A DNA stretch of 64,000 bases from Paenibacillus xylanilyticus. Lineage in GTDB: Bacteria; Bacillota; Bacilli; Paenibacillales; Paenibacillaceae. The stretch covers positions 4,157,001 to 4,221,000 of the forward strand of contig NZ_CP044310.1 of assembly GCF_009664365.1 (NCBI RefSeq), given 5' to 3'. The stretch's first letter is position 1; each line of letters opens with the position of its first letter. Below are positions 16,061 to 25,208 of this stretch, piece after piece. The notes beneath the pieces are model-generated. The model made no database searches, was not told the DNA's origin, and worked only from the letters and a program-made list of their open reading frames with translations. Both the position numbers and the translations under genes were made by a program.

Positions 16061-17552
16061 AAAGGGCGCTGTCACGAAATTGACAACGAAATTGCTCCCC
16101 AGACAAAACTTCTTCTCTCATCAGCGTATCTAATGAATTGTCGAAAATTGTCCGTTGTTCTTCGAGCAGACGTTTGGTCTGATCCATCAGATCCTGCAGA
16201 ATCATTTTATTTTCGCGCATGAGCTCTTCTGTTGTAACCATATCCATGTTTACAATACCAAGCGAGGTCAAACCGGAAGCCATCATGGTCTGTACAACAT
16301 TGGTCGCCTGTTCAAAGTCATTGCGTGAACCGGTACTGCGACCGCCATAGTACATTTCTTCGGCTGCTGCACCGCCAAGTGCAATCATGATCTGTTCTTC
16401 CAGAAAGCGCTTGGTGTATAGGAATTGCTCCTGCTGCGGATTGTGACGTACATAACCGAGTGCCTGTCCACGCGGGCTGAGAGCAACCTGGCTTACGCTG
16501 CCAGGACGTACAAGCTCTGCCATGATGGCATGTCCCAATTCGTGAATGGCTACACGTTTTTTCTCTTCAACACTGGATTCACGATCTGTCTTCTCACCCA
16601 TCATGACTTTATCAATCGCCAGAGACAAGTGACGCTGTTCAATATTGAGCAGTCCATCTCTCATGGCGTAGATTGCTGCTTCATTCATTACACTTTCCAG
16701 CTGTGCACCTGAGAAGCCGTAGGATTCCTCTGCTGTTTTCTCCAGGCTTACACCCTCCATAAGAGGTTTATTTACCGCGTGGAGCTCTAGAATATGTTTT
16801 CTGCCTTTCTTGTCAGGCAGGTCCACCTGAATATGACGGTCAAAACGTCCCGGACGAGTTAAGGCGCTGTCCAGCATTTCTTTACGGTTTGTTGCTGCAA
16901 TAACTAGAATGCGAGGTGTATCGGATGTATAAATTCCGTCCATTTCCGTCAACAGCTGATTGAGCGTCTGGTCATACTCACGCTGCTGCCCGCCTTCACG
17001 CTTACCACCAATAACATCAATCTCATCGATAAAGATAATGGCGTTCTCTTTGTTCTCTTTGGCTGCACGTGTTCTGGCATCACGAAACAAATCACGGATT
17101 CTTCCTGCACCTACGCCGACGTACATTTCTACAAACTCACTGCCTGAAGCGGCAACGAATACGGAATCGGTATAATGCGCAGCTGCTTTAGCCATCAGGG
17201 TTTTCCCTGTTCCCGGAGGGCCTGTAAGCAGGATCCCCTTCAATGGGCGAATCCCGAACTTCTGAATTTCTTCATGCTTGATGAGAAAATCTAGAGCTTC
17301 CCGGAGCTCCTGCTTGGCACTATCCTGGCCGCCAATTTCTTCAAACGTCAGCTTGGTAGGTCCTTTTTTCTTACGCTTACGTTCCTGCCCCGCTCCGACC
17401 GTAATGCCACCACGCATCTGCATCATAAGCAGCAATCCGCCCACAACCGCAGCTGCGATCAGAATCGGAAAGATATTCACACCAATAAAAGCGAGAAAGA
17501 TAATCAACACGGGGACAAAACCAATGGCAACTTCCTTCGTCCATTTAGGCAT
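16050..17552 (-). CDS. Short FtsH-like membrane AAA+ metalloprotease
   Basis: This 500-residue protein combines an AAA+ ATPase and a zinc protease, as in FtsH. It has Walker A GPPGTGKT, Walker B IIFIDEID, the second region of homology ATNRKEMLDSALTRPGRFDR, and the zinc motif HELGH, with a probable third ligand Asp in GSRNDFEQAT. The catalytic and zinc residues all seem present. Unlike housekeeping FtsH (about 600-700 residues with a large external loop), the N-terminus (residues 6-45) has only two adjacent hydrophobic segments with almost no external domain. It overlaps an upstream membrane-anchored partner gene by 8 nt. It is likely a paralogue with a specialised substrate. Confidence 0.88.
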   Translation of the reverse strand: MPKWTKEVAIGFVPVLIIFLAFIGVNIFPILIAAAVVGGLLLMMQMRGGITVGAGQERKRKKKGPTKLTFEEIGGQDSAKQELREALDFLIKHEEIQKFGIRPLKGILLTGPPGTGKTLMAKAAAHYTDSVFVAASGSEFVEMYVGVGAGRIRDLFRDARTRAAKENKENAIIFIDEIDVIGGKREGGQQREYDQTLNQLLTEMDGIYTSDTPRILVIAATNRKEMLDSALTRPGRFDRHIQVDLPDKKGRKHILELHAVNKPLMEGVSLEKTAEESYGFSGAQLESVMNEAAIYAMRDGLLNIEQRHLSLAIDKVMMGEKTDRESSVEEKKRVAIHELGHAIMAELVRPGSVSQVALSPRGQALGYVRHNPQQEQFLYTKRFLEEQIMIALGGAAAEEMYYGGRSTGSRNDFEQATNVVQTMMASGLTSLGIVNMDMVTTEELMRENKMILQDLMDQTKRLLEEQRTIFDNSLDTLMREEVLSGEQFRCQFRDSALLPA

Positions 17553-18072
17553 TAGGCCACACTCCTATCTGGCCGGGTACACGCGGCAGAATAATAAACT
17601 TGCTGGCATCTCCGTCTCTAAGACTTACATATACGTTATTGTCATCCATGGCTGTATTCACTTGAATACCATTGGTTGCCATCTTGGATAATGTTGGTGT
17701 AATTTCGGTGTACTGCTTGTTCTCCATCGCCTGAGCAACGGTAAACATCGCATCGCCCCACCAGTTCTCCAGGGCTTCATTCGAATGATCAACGACATCA
17801 AGTTTCAATGAGCGCGAGCCGATCAGGGTCTGTCCTTCTTTCTGAATATATTGAACCAATCTGCCCAAATCTACATTTGGCTGCAAATCAAGTTTCAATT
17901 GTACATCATTGCGGTTAATAGTTAACTGAACATCATTAACCCCTTCATACTGGGTTACCATTTTTTCAATCGGATTCTGCATGGCCACCTGACGATACAC
18001 AAACCAACCTCCAAACAACACAACGGCTGAAATGACGGCAGTTAAAGCAATAGGCAATACTTTTAGCTTCAA
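17545..18072 (-). CDS. Single-pass membrane protein coupled to the FtsH-like protease
   Basis: I do not recognise this protein of about 175 residues. One membrane segment near the N-terminus (LPIALTAVISAVVLFGGWFVYR) precedes a soluble domain of about 145 residues with alternating beta-like stretches (VNDVQLTINRNDVQLKLDLQ, SRSLKLDVVDHS) and a C-terminal VSLRDGDASKFIILPRVPG. TTG 18072 is taken as start, since GGGAGGGG lies before it; no ATG fits. The stop overlaps the ATG of the short FtsH-like gene by 8 nt, so the two are translated together. I infer a partner, adaptor or substrate sensor for that protease; sequence alone does not prove this. Confidence 0.7.
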   Translation of the reverse strand: MKLKVLPIALTAVISAVVLFGGWFVYRQVAMQNPIEKMVTQYEGVNDVQLTINRNDVQLKLDLQPNVDLGRLVQYIQKEGQTLIGSRSLKLDVVDHSNEALENWWGDAMFTVAQAMENKQYTEITPTLSKMATNGIQVNTAMDDNNVYVSLRDGDASKFIILPRVPGQIGVWPNA

Positions 18073-18299
18073 GTGAGTTTCCCCTCCCAAATTTTGGCCC
18101 ATCCTATGGTTTATAGGCATATTATGAATTGTGTACGAATGACCTGTGATTTGCCCAACAGGTTTTATTCCTGTTTGATGTAACCTTGAATACATATTTG
18201 AGTATATCACATCGTATATACAATTTCGAAGGCGAAAATATGAATAAATTATTAATTTTAACTATTCAAATCCAGAATATTTTTCGAGATACGCCAAAA

Positions 18300-18333
18300 A
18301 ACCGGATCAGGCGGGGTTCCGTCTGCCGGTTCT
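18300..18333 (-). terminator. Terminator after ypmB
   Basis: On the minus strand AACCGGCAGACGG and CCGCCTGATCCGGTT form a nearly perfect hairpin with an AACC loop, followed by TTTT. Confidence 0.7.
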
Positions 18334-18367
18334 TTGAAGATTTTACCTAAAGAATCTCTGAATATAT

Positions 18368-18898
18368 TTAACTGTTTGGAATCGTATAGACCAAATCAAC
18401 CTGTTCTCCATTGCTGAAGCGATAGAATCGATAATAGTTGTGCGTATCATCATTGTAATAAACTTGCCATACATAGACACCATTGACGACTCCAGGCATA
18501 ATTCGTTTGATCTCTCCGCCCGGTACTTCTGAGCTGAATCGATTGCGAACTTGTGCTTCCGATAACCCGTTCTGCAGCAATTCACTGTGCACAGCATTGC
18601 TTCCTGTGACCGGTTTATTGGTTGCATCAAACTTAACCCAGACGGCGATGTCCTGATTGTCTTTATTTTTGGCCATCATCGTCCAGTAAATGTTATCCTC
18701 GCCTTCTTTTTGACCCCAGACGTATTTTCGTAGATCCTCATAAGAAGTGATCCCGAGCTGCTCCTGCGCCGCCTGAATAGCTAGCGCTTCTTCGTTGCGC
18801 TGGTCCTGGGTAACATAGACGTAGAATCGCTGTAGTCCAAACAAAATCAAAACCAGGATAAGCAGCGAGATCCAGATCCATTTCTTTTTTCTTTTCAA
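18368..18898 (-). CDS. ypmB: YpmB-like membrane-anchored protein (DUF5590)
   Basis: This 176-residue protein has a basic N-terminus, one membrane segment (IWISLLILVLILFGLQRFYVYV) and an external domain with two PepSY-like stretches. One is EEALAIQAAQEQLGITSYEDL and the other is the C-terminal GVYVWQVYYNDDTHNYYRFYRFSNG. The match is to YpmB of Bacillus, a cell-wall associated protein of unknown function, and the order dinG … ypmB … asnS-dnaD in Bacillus agrees. TTG 18898 is used as start because AAAGGAAG lies about 9 nt before it. A terminator follows. Function is not known beyond the family. Confidence 0.75.
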   Translation of the reverse strand: MKRKKKWIWISLLILVLILFGLQRFYVYVTQDQRNEEALAIQAAQEQLGITSYEDLRKYVWGQKEGEDNIYWTMMAKNKDNQDIAVWVKFDATNKPVTGSNAVHSELLQNGLSEAQVRNRFSSEVPGGEIKRIMPGVVNGVYVWQVYYNDDTHNYYRFYRFSNGEQVDLVYTIPNS

Positions 18899-18942
18899 AA
18901 GCCGAACTTCCTTTCCCCTATGACGCTGCTGCTATTCTGAAA

Positions 18943-20247
18943 TTAACGGGCGAGCAGTCCGTCAAATGCAAGTTGAGACTCGCGCAGAATGCGCTCTTCA
19001 TCCATAGTAAGACATTCACCATGTTTCACCAGCTGTTGGCCGTCAACCCATACATGCTCCACATCCTTGGCCGAAGCCGAGTAAATGGTATGTGAGATCA
19101 GATCCGTATGCGGATAGAAGTGTGCTTGTTCAATATTTAGCGCAATGAAATCAGCCTTCATGCCTACTTGAAGTGCTCCCGTATTGTTCAGGAAGATGGA
19201 TTTGGCACCATACCCCGTTCCAAGCAGCAGTGCCTCTCCCGCTGGAACCGCTGTTGGGTCACCGGATACGCCCTTATGAATCAAAGCAGCCAGTCTCATC
19301 TCTTCAAACATATCCAGGTTGTTGTTGCTTGCAGGCCCGTCTGTTCCCAGAGATACGGTTACTCCAGCTTTCAGCAGATCCGGAACACGCGCAACACCCG
19401 AAGCAAGCTTCAGGTTGCTTCCCGGATTGTGAGAGACCGCTACATCATGGCGTGCCAGAATTTCAATCTCCTCATCATTCAAATGTACGGCGTGAGCTAC
19501 GAGAGAAGGACGAGAGAAGAAACCGAGCTTTTCCAGATGTGCCACCGGACGCAGGCCATAATCCGTTACATTCTGTTCGACTTCGCGAAGGGTTTCCGAC
19601 ATATGGGTATGCAGCGGCAGATCCAGATCATGTGCAACCTGTACCAGCTTCTCTATGTAATCCGGAGGGCAAGTATACGGAGCATGCGGTGAGATGATCG
19701 TCGTAATTCGACCACCAGCCTGTCCGTTCCACTCACGTGCAAACGAAGCAGATTCCTGCAGTTTGCGCATTTGCTCTTCTTCGGAACACAGACCAATGAC
19801 ACCACGTGCCAATGCGGCACGAATACCGGATTGTTCAACCACTTTTGCCACCTGGTCCATATGATCATACATATCCAGGAATGCCGTCGTTCCGCCTTTC
19901 AGCATTTCTAATACAGAAAGGGATGTGCCCCAATACACGTCCTCAGACGTCATTTTCGCCTCCATAGGCCACATTTTCTCCTGAAGCCATACTTGCAGGG
20001 CCAGATCGTCCCCGTGACCTCTCAGAAGCGACATGGCTGCGTGACCATGCGTATTGATCAGACCCGGCAAAAAGACCAGTCCTTTGCCATCAACCTTTGG
20101 CAGGCTCTCATCTCCATCCGGCAGTGTCTCACCAATATGCACAATCTTGTCGTCTTCAACGACCATATACCCTTGAACCACAGTCCATTCCGTACCACTG
20201 TTTACAGCAAATTTGCCGTTATGAATTACCCATCTATTTGTCGTCAT
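18943..20247 (-). CDS. Amidohydrolase of the MTA/SAH deaminase family
   Basis: This protein of about 434 residues belongs to the metal-dependent amidohydrolases that deaminate 5'-methylthioadenosine, S-adenosylhomocysteine or related nucleosides. The metal site shows GLINTHGHAAMSLLRG near residue 60, PLHTHMSET, SLVAHAVHL and LGTDGPASNNNLDM. The same family also includes deaminases of aminodeoxyfutalosine, a menaquinone intermediate, so the substrate cannot be fixed from sequence. The ATG at 20247 overlaps the last codons of rex by 14 nt, so both share a transcript. It could serve methylthioadenosine turnover alongside the mtn genes elsewhere in the window, or the quinone route suggested by ubiA/ubiX. 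Confidence 0.83.
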   Translation of the reverse strand: MTTNRWVIHNGKFAVNSGTEWTVVQGYMVVEDDKIVHIGETLPDGDESLPKVDGKGLVFLPGLINTHGHAAMSLLRGHGDDLALQVWLQEKMWPMEAKMTSEDVYWGTSLSVLEMLKGGTTAFLDMYDHMDQVAKVVEQSGIRAALARGVIGLCSEEEQMRKLQESASFAREWNGQAGGRITTIISPHAPYTCPPDYIEKLVQVAHDLDLPLHTHMSETLREVEQNVTDYGLRPVAHLEKLGFFSRPSLVAHAVHLNDEEIEILARHDVAVSHNPGSNLKLASGVARVPDLLKAGVTVSLGTDGPASNNNLDMFEEMRLAALIHKGVSGDPTAVPAGEALLLGTGYGAKSIFLNNTGALQVGMKADFIALNIEQAHFYPHTDLISHTIYSASAKDVEHVWVDGQQLVKHGECLTMDEERILRESQLAFDGLLAR

Positions 20248-20887
20248 CTTCCTCGTCGTCCTTTCCGTTCTCCAGATAATAAGCCAGGCTAAGCAGATCC
20301 GTTGTAAAATCAGCATGATGAATACGGACGTGCGGTGGTGTTTTCAAGATGGTTGGTGCAAAGTTCAGAATCGCTTCAATGCCGGATTCCACGAGCTGAT
20401 CGGCTACGTTCTGAGCTTCGGTATCCGGAACGGTAATGATGCCAATACGAATATTATCTTTTTTGACCGAATCCGTTAGTTCATTCATGGGCTGAACCTT
20501 CAGGCTGTTAATCTGACTGCCGATCTTAGGACCGTATGCATCGAAAACAGCAACAATTTTCATGTTGTCTTTCAGATAGGCATTGTAGTTGGACAATGCA
20601 TGTCCCAAGTTACCAGCCCCGACCAGAGCAACATTAATTTGCTGATCAATTTTCAAAATATGACGGATTTTCTCAATGAGATACGAGACGTCGTATCCAA
20701 TGCCTTTGCGACCGAAGTCCCCAAAGTATGCAAGGTCTTTGCGAATCTGCGCAGGATTAAGATCCAGGCGTAGTCCCAGTTCCTGTGATGACACCGTGCC
20801 TACCTCACGTTGATGCAGTTCACTCAAATAACGTAAGTAAACAGGCAATCTGCGTACCACAGCTTCCGAAATTTTATCTGATTTCAT
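20234..20887 (-). CDS. rex: Redox-sensing transcriptional repressor Rex
   Basis: Rex represses fermentation and respiration genes and leaves DNA when the NADH/NAD+ ratio rises. The 217-residue protein has an N-terminal winged helix (AVVRRLPVYLRYLSELHQ, VSSQELGLRLDLNPAQIRKD, GRKGIGYDV) and a Rossmann domain with GAGNLGHALSNY, plus a C-terminal FTTDLLSLAYYLEN helix that swaps between subunits. ATG 20887 follows GGGGGAG by about 6 nt; the frame is open further upstream but has no ribosome site. It lies upstream of a deaminase-family gene. I found no clear Rex operator near rex, hbd-ackA or qcr. Confidence 0.95.
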   Translation of the reverse strand: MKSDKISEAVVRRLPVYLRYLSELHQREVGTVSSQELGLRLDLNPAQIRKDLAYFGDFGRKGIGYDVSYLIEKIRHILKIDQQINVALVGAGNLGHALSNYNAYLKDNMKIVAVFDAYGPKIGSQINSLKVQPMNELTDSVKKDNIRIGIITVPDTEAQNVADQLVESGIEAILNFAPTILKTPPHVRIHHADFTTDLLSLAYYLENGKDDEEDDDK

Positions 20888-21074
20888 TACATACTCCCCC
20901 TTACCAAGGCCACGATAGATAAATAAAAATGTAGCATCCCGCATAACCGTTTTCGTCTCCGAATGAAATTATGCAAGATGCCTTATGAAATATAAAGTTA
21001 AAAGTGCTACAAGAATGAATCACACTCTAATAAAGTTTACAGCGAGAAGCCCTTATTACGCAACGAAGTCATCC

Positions 21075-23945
21075 CTAATTCGCCGTAGTTTCATCCTGTG
21101 CTGGTGTTTCCAGCCATTCGCTAATCCGTGGAACCATCTGTTCAGTCAGCATATGTTCCATTTTGGGACCGGGTAATGAATATAGGAAATACTTTCCGTA
21201 ATATGACTCAATTACCCTTGTATCGTAAACGATGACAATGCCCCGATCCTTGGCCGTACGTACAAGCCTGCCGAATCCCTGCTTGAAACGAATGACGGCC
21301 TGTGGAACAGACAGCTTCATAAACGGATTCTTTTTCTGTTCCTGCAGCAGTTCACTCTTCGCCTCGACAAGCGGATGATTCGGTGGCTGGAAGGGCAATC
21401 TCACAATGGCCAGACAGGTTAGCGCCTCGCCAGGGATATCTACCCCTTCCCAGAAACTGCTGGTGCCCAGCAGAACGGTTGCTTTTGCATCCTGGAACCT
21501 GCGTGTTAACTTGGAACGACTGCCACTATCCACGCCTTGACCGAGCAGCGAAATATCGTTACCCGACAGCGCTTCTTTTAATGGGTCGTAAACCTGGCGC
21601 AGCATTCGGTATGAAGTAAAGAGCACCATCATGCGGCCCCTTGTCGCAATAGCCGTTTCGGCCAGAGATCGTACAAGCATGTCGACAAAGTGTGCATCCC
21701 CCACACTGCCTTTTACGCTTGGGAAATCACGAGGGATGACCAGCAAAGCTTGATCCCTATAACGGAATGGCGACGGCAGCATGGACGTCAGCAAACGGTT
21801 ATTATCGGCTGCTTCCTGCAAGCCAAGCTGTTCAATCATGAACTGAAATGACTTATCGACCGAGAGCGTAGCCGAAGTAAGGACAACGCTTTTCTTTTTA
21901 TCGAAGAACATGTCCTTCAACTGTGCACTGACATCGACAGGAACGGCATACAGCTGCAGTGATTTGCTGCGGAATTGGCCGCTTGCCTCCATCCAGTATA
22001 CGGTTTTGGCATCATCCATTCGCATGAAGAAACGAAGGTTTTCTTTGAGCGTCGCCAAATCCTTAAGCAGACCTGTAATGTCCGTGATCAAGCTATCCGA
22101 TTGATAGTCGTCCTGGTCTTCTTTCACTTCAAGAAGCAGCTTGTCTCCCTTGCGGATCAAGTCCCCCAGTGTAACATAAATCTGGTTTTCATAATCCTGC
22201 AGCTCCTGCCACTTCGCCGGTTTCATTGAAGGCTTCAGTCTGAGGGAAAATTGCCCCGTTTCCCCCGGAGAAGCATCACTCCGCTCAGGCAGAAGGCTAA
22301 ACAAGGCATCGCTCAAACGATCCCACATCTCTTTGACTTCAACAGCAAGCGGGAACATCTGGTCAATGACCGAGCCCCACTGCACCGAATTTTCATGCCC
22401 GGCCAGCTGTGTACGCAGCATGGGAAGCTGACCGTTCCGACTATCCTTAAACAATCGGGTCAGGGTATGAACCAACGTGAAGTATTTCATGTGAAGACCC
22501 AAGTGCTTACCCGCCACATCCTCGAGATGGTGAGCCTCATCAATAACAAGACTTTCGTAAGCAGGGAGCAGCTGATGAGCGGCTTTTACATCCGTAAACA
22601 ATTTGGAATGATTCGTAATGACAATATCGGACAATCCTGCTTCATGCTTCGCCCGGTGGTAGAAGCACTTCCTGAACCACGGACAAGAACGTCCAAGGCA
22701 CGATTCCGATTCGCTCTGTACTGTTTCCCAGAAGTCCCCACCGCGTGCACTGAGGTTAAGCTCCTCGTCATCTCCAGTCTCTGTCTGGGTGAGCCACACA
22801 ATCATTTGAGCGGCTGTAAAATAATCTTCTTTTGGTGTAGCAAACTCACGCTTGTTGATCTTGTGCTCAAACTTCCGTAGACACAGGTAGTGTCCCCGAC
22901 CTTTGAACACGGCGGCCTTAAACGGAAAAGGCACCACTTTGGTCAGCAGCGGAATATCCCTCTCCCGAAGCTGTTCCTGCAGGTTGATGGTATGCGTGCT
23001 AACCATTACTTTTCGTTCCTGCTTCACACTTTCATATATGGCGGGCAGCAAGTACCCGAGGGATTTCCCCGTACCCGTACCTGCTTCAATTAACAAATGC
23101 TTTTCCTCGTCCAGCGCTTGCCTTACACTGCTGAACATCTGTGTCTGTGCCTCGCGTTCTTCATAGTGATCCAGTGTATCCTGCAGATTGGCCCGTACCT
23201 GATCCATGTACTGCTCAAAACTTACACCTTCAAGTGGGTTAGCTTCCCGTTCATCGCGCGGAGCACCGATCTCGGTCCAGTCACTTACATTCAAGGCCAA
23301 TTGGCGGTAATACGTATGTCCATCCAGATCCTGTATGGGCTCTGCTTCCTTCTCACTGCGCATGCCGTCGAAGAACCAGCCCAGATCACTGTCCTCAGGT
23401 GCAAACAGGTCGCTGAGACGCTGAATCGTAATCAATGGCAGTTGACGCAGTTCGTCCAGACACTTCAGGAGCACATAGGCCGTTGCCAGGGCGTCACTGT
23501 CTGCCTGATGAGGCCGGTCATGCTGGAATCCGAATTCGGAAGATACATACCCCAATTGATAAGAACCAAGTGAAGGAAATGAGATTTTGAGAAAATCAAT
23601 GGTATCCAGAATACGTCCGGTGAACGGCAGGTAGCCGCATCGGTCAAGCGCATTCTGAAGGAAATGAAAATCAAAAGCCACGTTGTGTCCCACAAGGACA
23701 ACATCGTCGAGCAGCGGAACCATCTCCATCATCATTTCTTCAAGTGAAGGAGCGTCCGCCACGTCTTCGTCAGTAATCCCGGTTAATCCCGTAATAAACG
23801 GAGGAATAGGCACACCAGGGTTTACATAAGAACTATATATTTGAGTTATGCTGTAGTCATGATCTATGATGGCAAGTCCGGCTTGTATAATCTCACCGTC
23901 GGACTGCGTGCCGGTTGTTTCGAAATCCAATACGGCAAATTTCAT
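21075..23945 (-). CDS. dinG: DinG-family exonuclease/helicase
   Basis: This product of about 956 residues fuses an N-terminal DnaQ-like 3'-5' exonuclease (FAVLDFETTGTQSDG, VGHNVAFDFHFL, HQADSDALATAY: the DEDDh acidic set with HQAD) to an XPD/DinG superfamily 2 helicase. The helicase has Walker A AGTGTGKSLGYLLP, DEAH in VIDEAHHLEDV and later motifs TSATLS and QGFGRLVRT. Four cysteines, one in HYLCLRKF and three in CLGRSCPWFRKC (spacing x4 and x5), fit an iron-sulphur site as in E. coli DinG. Its position upstream of rex and below panD resembles Bacillus. The start ATG has only a distant GGAAGGG. Role is DNA repair or R-loop removal, from the family. Confidence 0.9.
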   Translation of the reverse strand: MKFAVLDFETTGTQSDGEIIQAGLAIIDHDYSITQIYSSYVNPGVPIPPFITGLTGITDEDVADAPSLEEMMMEMVPLLDDVVLVGHNVAFDFHFLQNALDRCGYLPFTGRILDTIDFLKISFPSLGSYQLGYVSSEFGFQHDRPHQADSDALATAYVLLKCLDELRQLPLITIQRLSDLFAPEDSDLGWFFDGMRSEKEAEPIQDLDGHTYYRQLALNVSDWTEIGAPRDEREANPLEGVSFEQYMDQVRANLQDTLDHYEEREAQTQMFSSVRQALDEEKHLLIEAGTGTGKSLGYLLPAIYESVKQERKVMVSTHTINLQEQLRERDIPLLTKVVPFPFKAAVFKGRGHYLCLRKFEHKINKREFATPKEDYFTAAQMIVWLTQTETGDDEELNLSARGGDFWETVQSESESCLGRSCPWFRKCFYHRAKHEAGLSDIVITNHSKLFTDVKAAHQLLPAYESLVIDEAHHLEDVAGKHLGLHMKYFTLVHTLTRLFKDSRNGQLPMLRTQLAGHENSVQWGSVIDQMFPLAVEVKEMWDRLSDALFSLLPERSDASPGETGQFSLRLKPSMKPAKWQELQDYENQIYVTLGDLIRKGDKLLLEVKEDQDDYQSDSLITDITGLLKDLATLKENLRFFMRMDDAKTVYWMEASGQFRSKSLQLYAVPVDVSAQLKDMFFDKKKSVVLTSATLSVDKSFQFMIEQLGLQEAADNNRLLTSMLPSPFRYRDQALLVIPRDFPSVKGSVGDAHFVDMLVRSLAETAIATRGRMMVLFTSYRMLRQVYDPLKEALSGNDISLLGQGVDSGSRSKLTRRFQDAKATVLLGTSSFWEGVDIPGEALTCLAIVRLPFQPPNHPLVEAKSELLQEQKKNPFMKLSVPQAVIRFKQGFGRLVRTAKDRGIVIVYDTRVIESYYGKYFLYSLPGPKMEHMLTEQMVPRISEWLETPAQDETTAN

Positions 23946-24020
23946 TGCAATGTACAAGTCCCTTCCATTCCAGTCTATGTTACAGCATAGCAAAAAAACG
24001 GGCATTTGAAAATTAACTGA

Positions 24021-24068
24021 CAAAAAAGGCGGTGTTCCCTCCATGTTCTTAAAGGAGAAAACACCGTC
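24021..24068 (-). terminator. Terminator between the TPR-like gene and dinG
   Basis: On the minus strand CGGTGTTTTCTCC and GGAGGGAACACCG arms enclose an A/T-rich loop and are followed by CCTTTTTTG. Confidence 0.85.
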
Positions 24069-24105
24069 TTGATGCCGCTGCACTGCACTTGAACTTTAAG
24101 TACGG

Positions 24106-24732
24106 TCAGCTTATTCCATATTGCAGTTGTCCGCTGTTCAGCCTGCAGGCTTCCATATTATACAACGGTTCGGTCAACGTCGGGTCATGCTGGAGTGCCT
24201 GAGCAAACAAGGAACATGCTCCTTTGGGATTCGCCATCTTGGCTTCAAGGCAGCCCAGGGCATTACAGGCTAACCCCTTCAGCCTCGGAGAACCATTCAG
24301 GTGCACGATGAGCCGCAGGTGACTTCCCGCTTCCGCGGTTTGGTTGAGGTTCATATGCGCAAGTCCCAGATAGTACCGAGTCAGTGCACTGTCCGGATAT
24401 TCGGCAATAATTTGTGAAAATTGCATAATCGCCTGCGGATACATCTGTAACTTGAAGTATCCCTGACCACGACTAAAGGATTCCAAGTGGATCTCAGGCA
24501 GAGCCGTGACGGCTTCCTGTTCCGGTTGGAGTGCCACCGGCTGTTCCATATCCCTGAATTGACTCATCTTCTCCTCAAACATCAGCCACTCATCAATCAT
24601 CCCGTCACTCATCCGCTTCAGCAAGTTCCACTTTTGCAGCAGTTCCTGTTTGTTCAGACCTTCAGCGGAAGGGTAGCGCTTGATAATTTCATCTAACATG
24701 TCGTTCATTTCGGCGAAAACATGCTGGAACAT
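24106..24732 (-). CDS. Tetratricopeptide-repeat-like protein
   Basis: This protein of about 208 residues is soluble. A charged N-terminal part (about 1-75) is followed by three helix-pair units resembling tetratricopeptide repeats: GYFKLQMYPQAIMQFSQII, YLGLAHMNLNQTAEAGSHLR and CNALGCLEAKMANPKGACSL. Such repeats bind other proteins. I prefer ATG 24732, 8 nt after GGTGGGG, over an earlier ATG at 24783, which lacks a ribosome site. The gene lies between panD and dinG, where Bacillus carries ypmA. A strong terminator follows. I cannot name a partner or function. Confidence 0.6.
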   Translation of the reverse strand: MFQHVFAEMNDMLDEIIKRYPSAEGLNKQELLQKWNLLKRMSDGMIDEWLMFEEKMSQFRDMEQPVALQPEQEAVTALPEIHLESFSRGQGYFKLQMYPQAIMQFSQIIAEYPDSALTRYYLGLAHMNLNQTAEAGSHLRLIVHLNGSPRLKGLACNALGCLEAKMANPKGACSLFAQALQHDPTLTEPLYNMEACRLNSGQLQYGIS

Positions 24733-24824
24733 CGATGCATCCCCACCCTTGAAAAAATGGATTAGTGCGTGACCTGTACTCATTTTTTGCAAGGTGGACC
24801 GATTTCATTCCCCTTACCAGCGGA

Positions 24825-25208
24825 TTACATAATTGTCGCGTGAACTTCCTGCTTCATGGTCTGCACAGGTTTGTTTTGACCGTCCACAAAGACCACCGTA
24901 GGTTTGTGTGTATTTGCTTCTTCCTGAGACATCATTGCATATGAAATGATAATAACCGTGTCTCCTGGCTGCACAAGCCGTGCAGCTGCACCATTCAGAC
25001 AGATTACTCCGCTGCCGCGTGGTCCGGGAATGACATAGGTCTCGAGCCGCGCACCATTGTTGTTGTTTACAATTTGTACTTTTTCATTTTCCATCAGATC
25101 AGACGTTTCCATCAGATCTTCATCAATGGTAATGCTCCCCACATAATTCAGGTTGGCTTCCGTAACGGTGGCACGGTGAATTTTGGATTTCATCAATGTT
25201 CTAAACAT
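24825..25208 (-). CDS. panD: Aspartate 1-decarboxylase
   Basis: PanD makes beta-alanine from aspartate for pantothenate and coenzyme A. The 127-residue proenzyme self-cleaves at a Gly-Ser bond to create the pyruvoyl cofactor; here that is [11 protein letters not shown] (Gly-Ser near residues 23-25). Other family blocks are [19 protein letters not shown] and [22 protein letters not shown] 25208 overlaps the end of panC by 8 nt and follows GGAGG by 8 nt within the panC coding sequence. It is the last gene of the panB-panC-panD operon. Confidence 0.96.
   Translation of the reverse strand: MFRTLMKSKIHRATVTEANLNYVGSITIDEDLMETSDLMENEKVQIVNNNNGARLETYVIPGPRGSGVICLNGAAARLVQPGDTVIIISYAMMSQEEANTHKPTVVFVDGQNKPVQTMKQEVHATIM

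Noticed and set aside
20888..21074. Rex operator in the rex upstream region
   Set aside because: No TTGTGA-N6-TCACAA palindrome is present; only weak partial matches occur.
22251..22880. 209-codon plus-strand frame
   Set aside because: It lies opposite dinG and has no protein-like segments.
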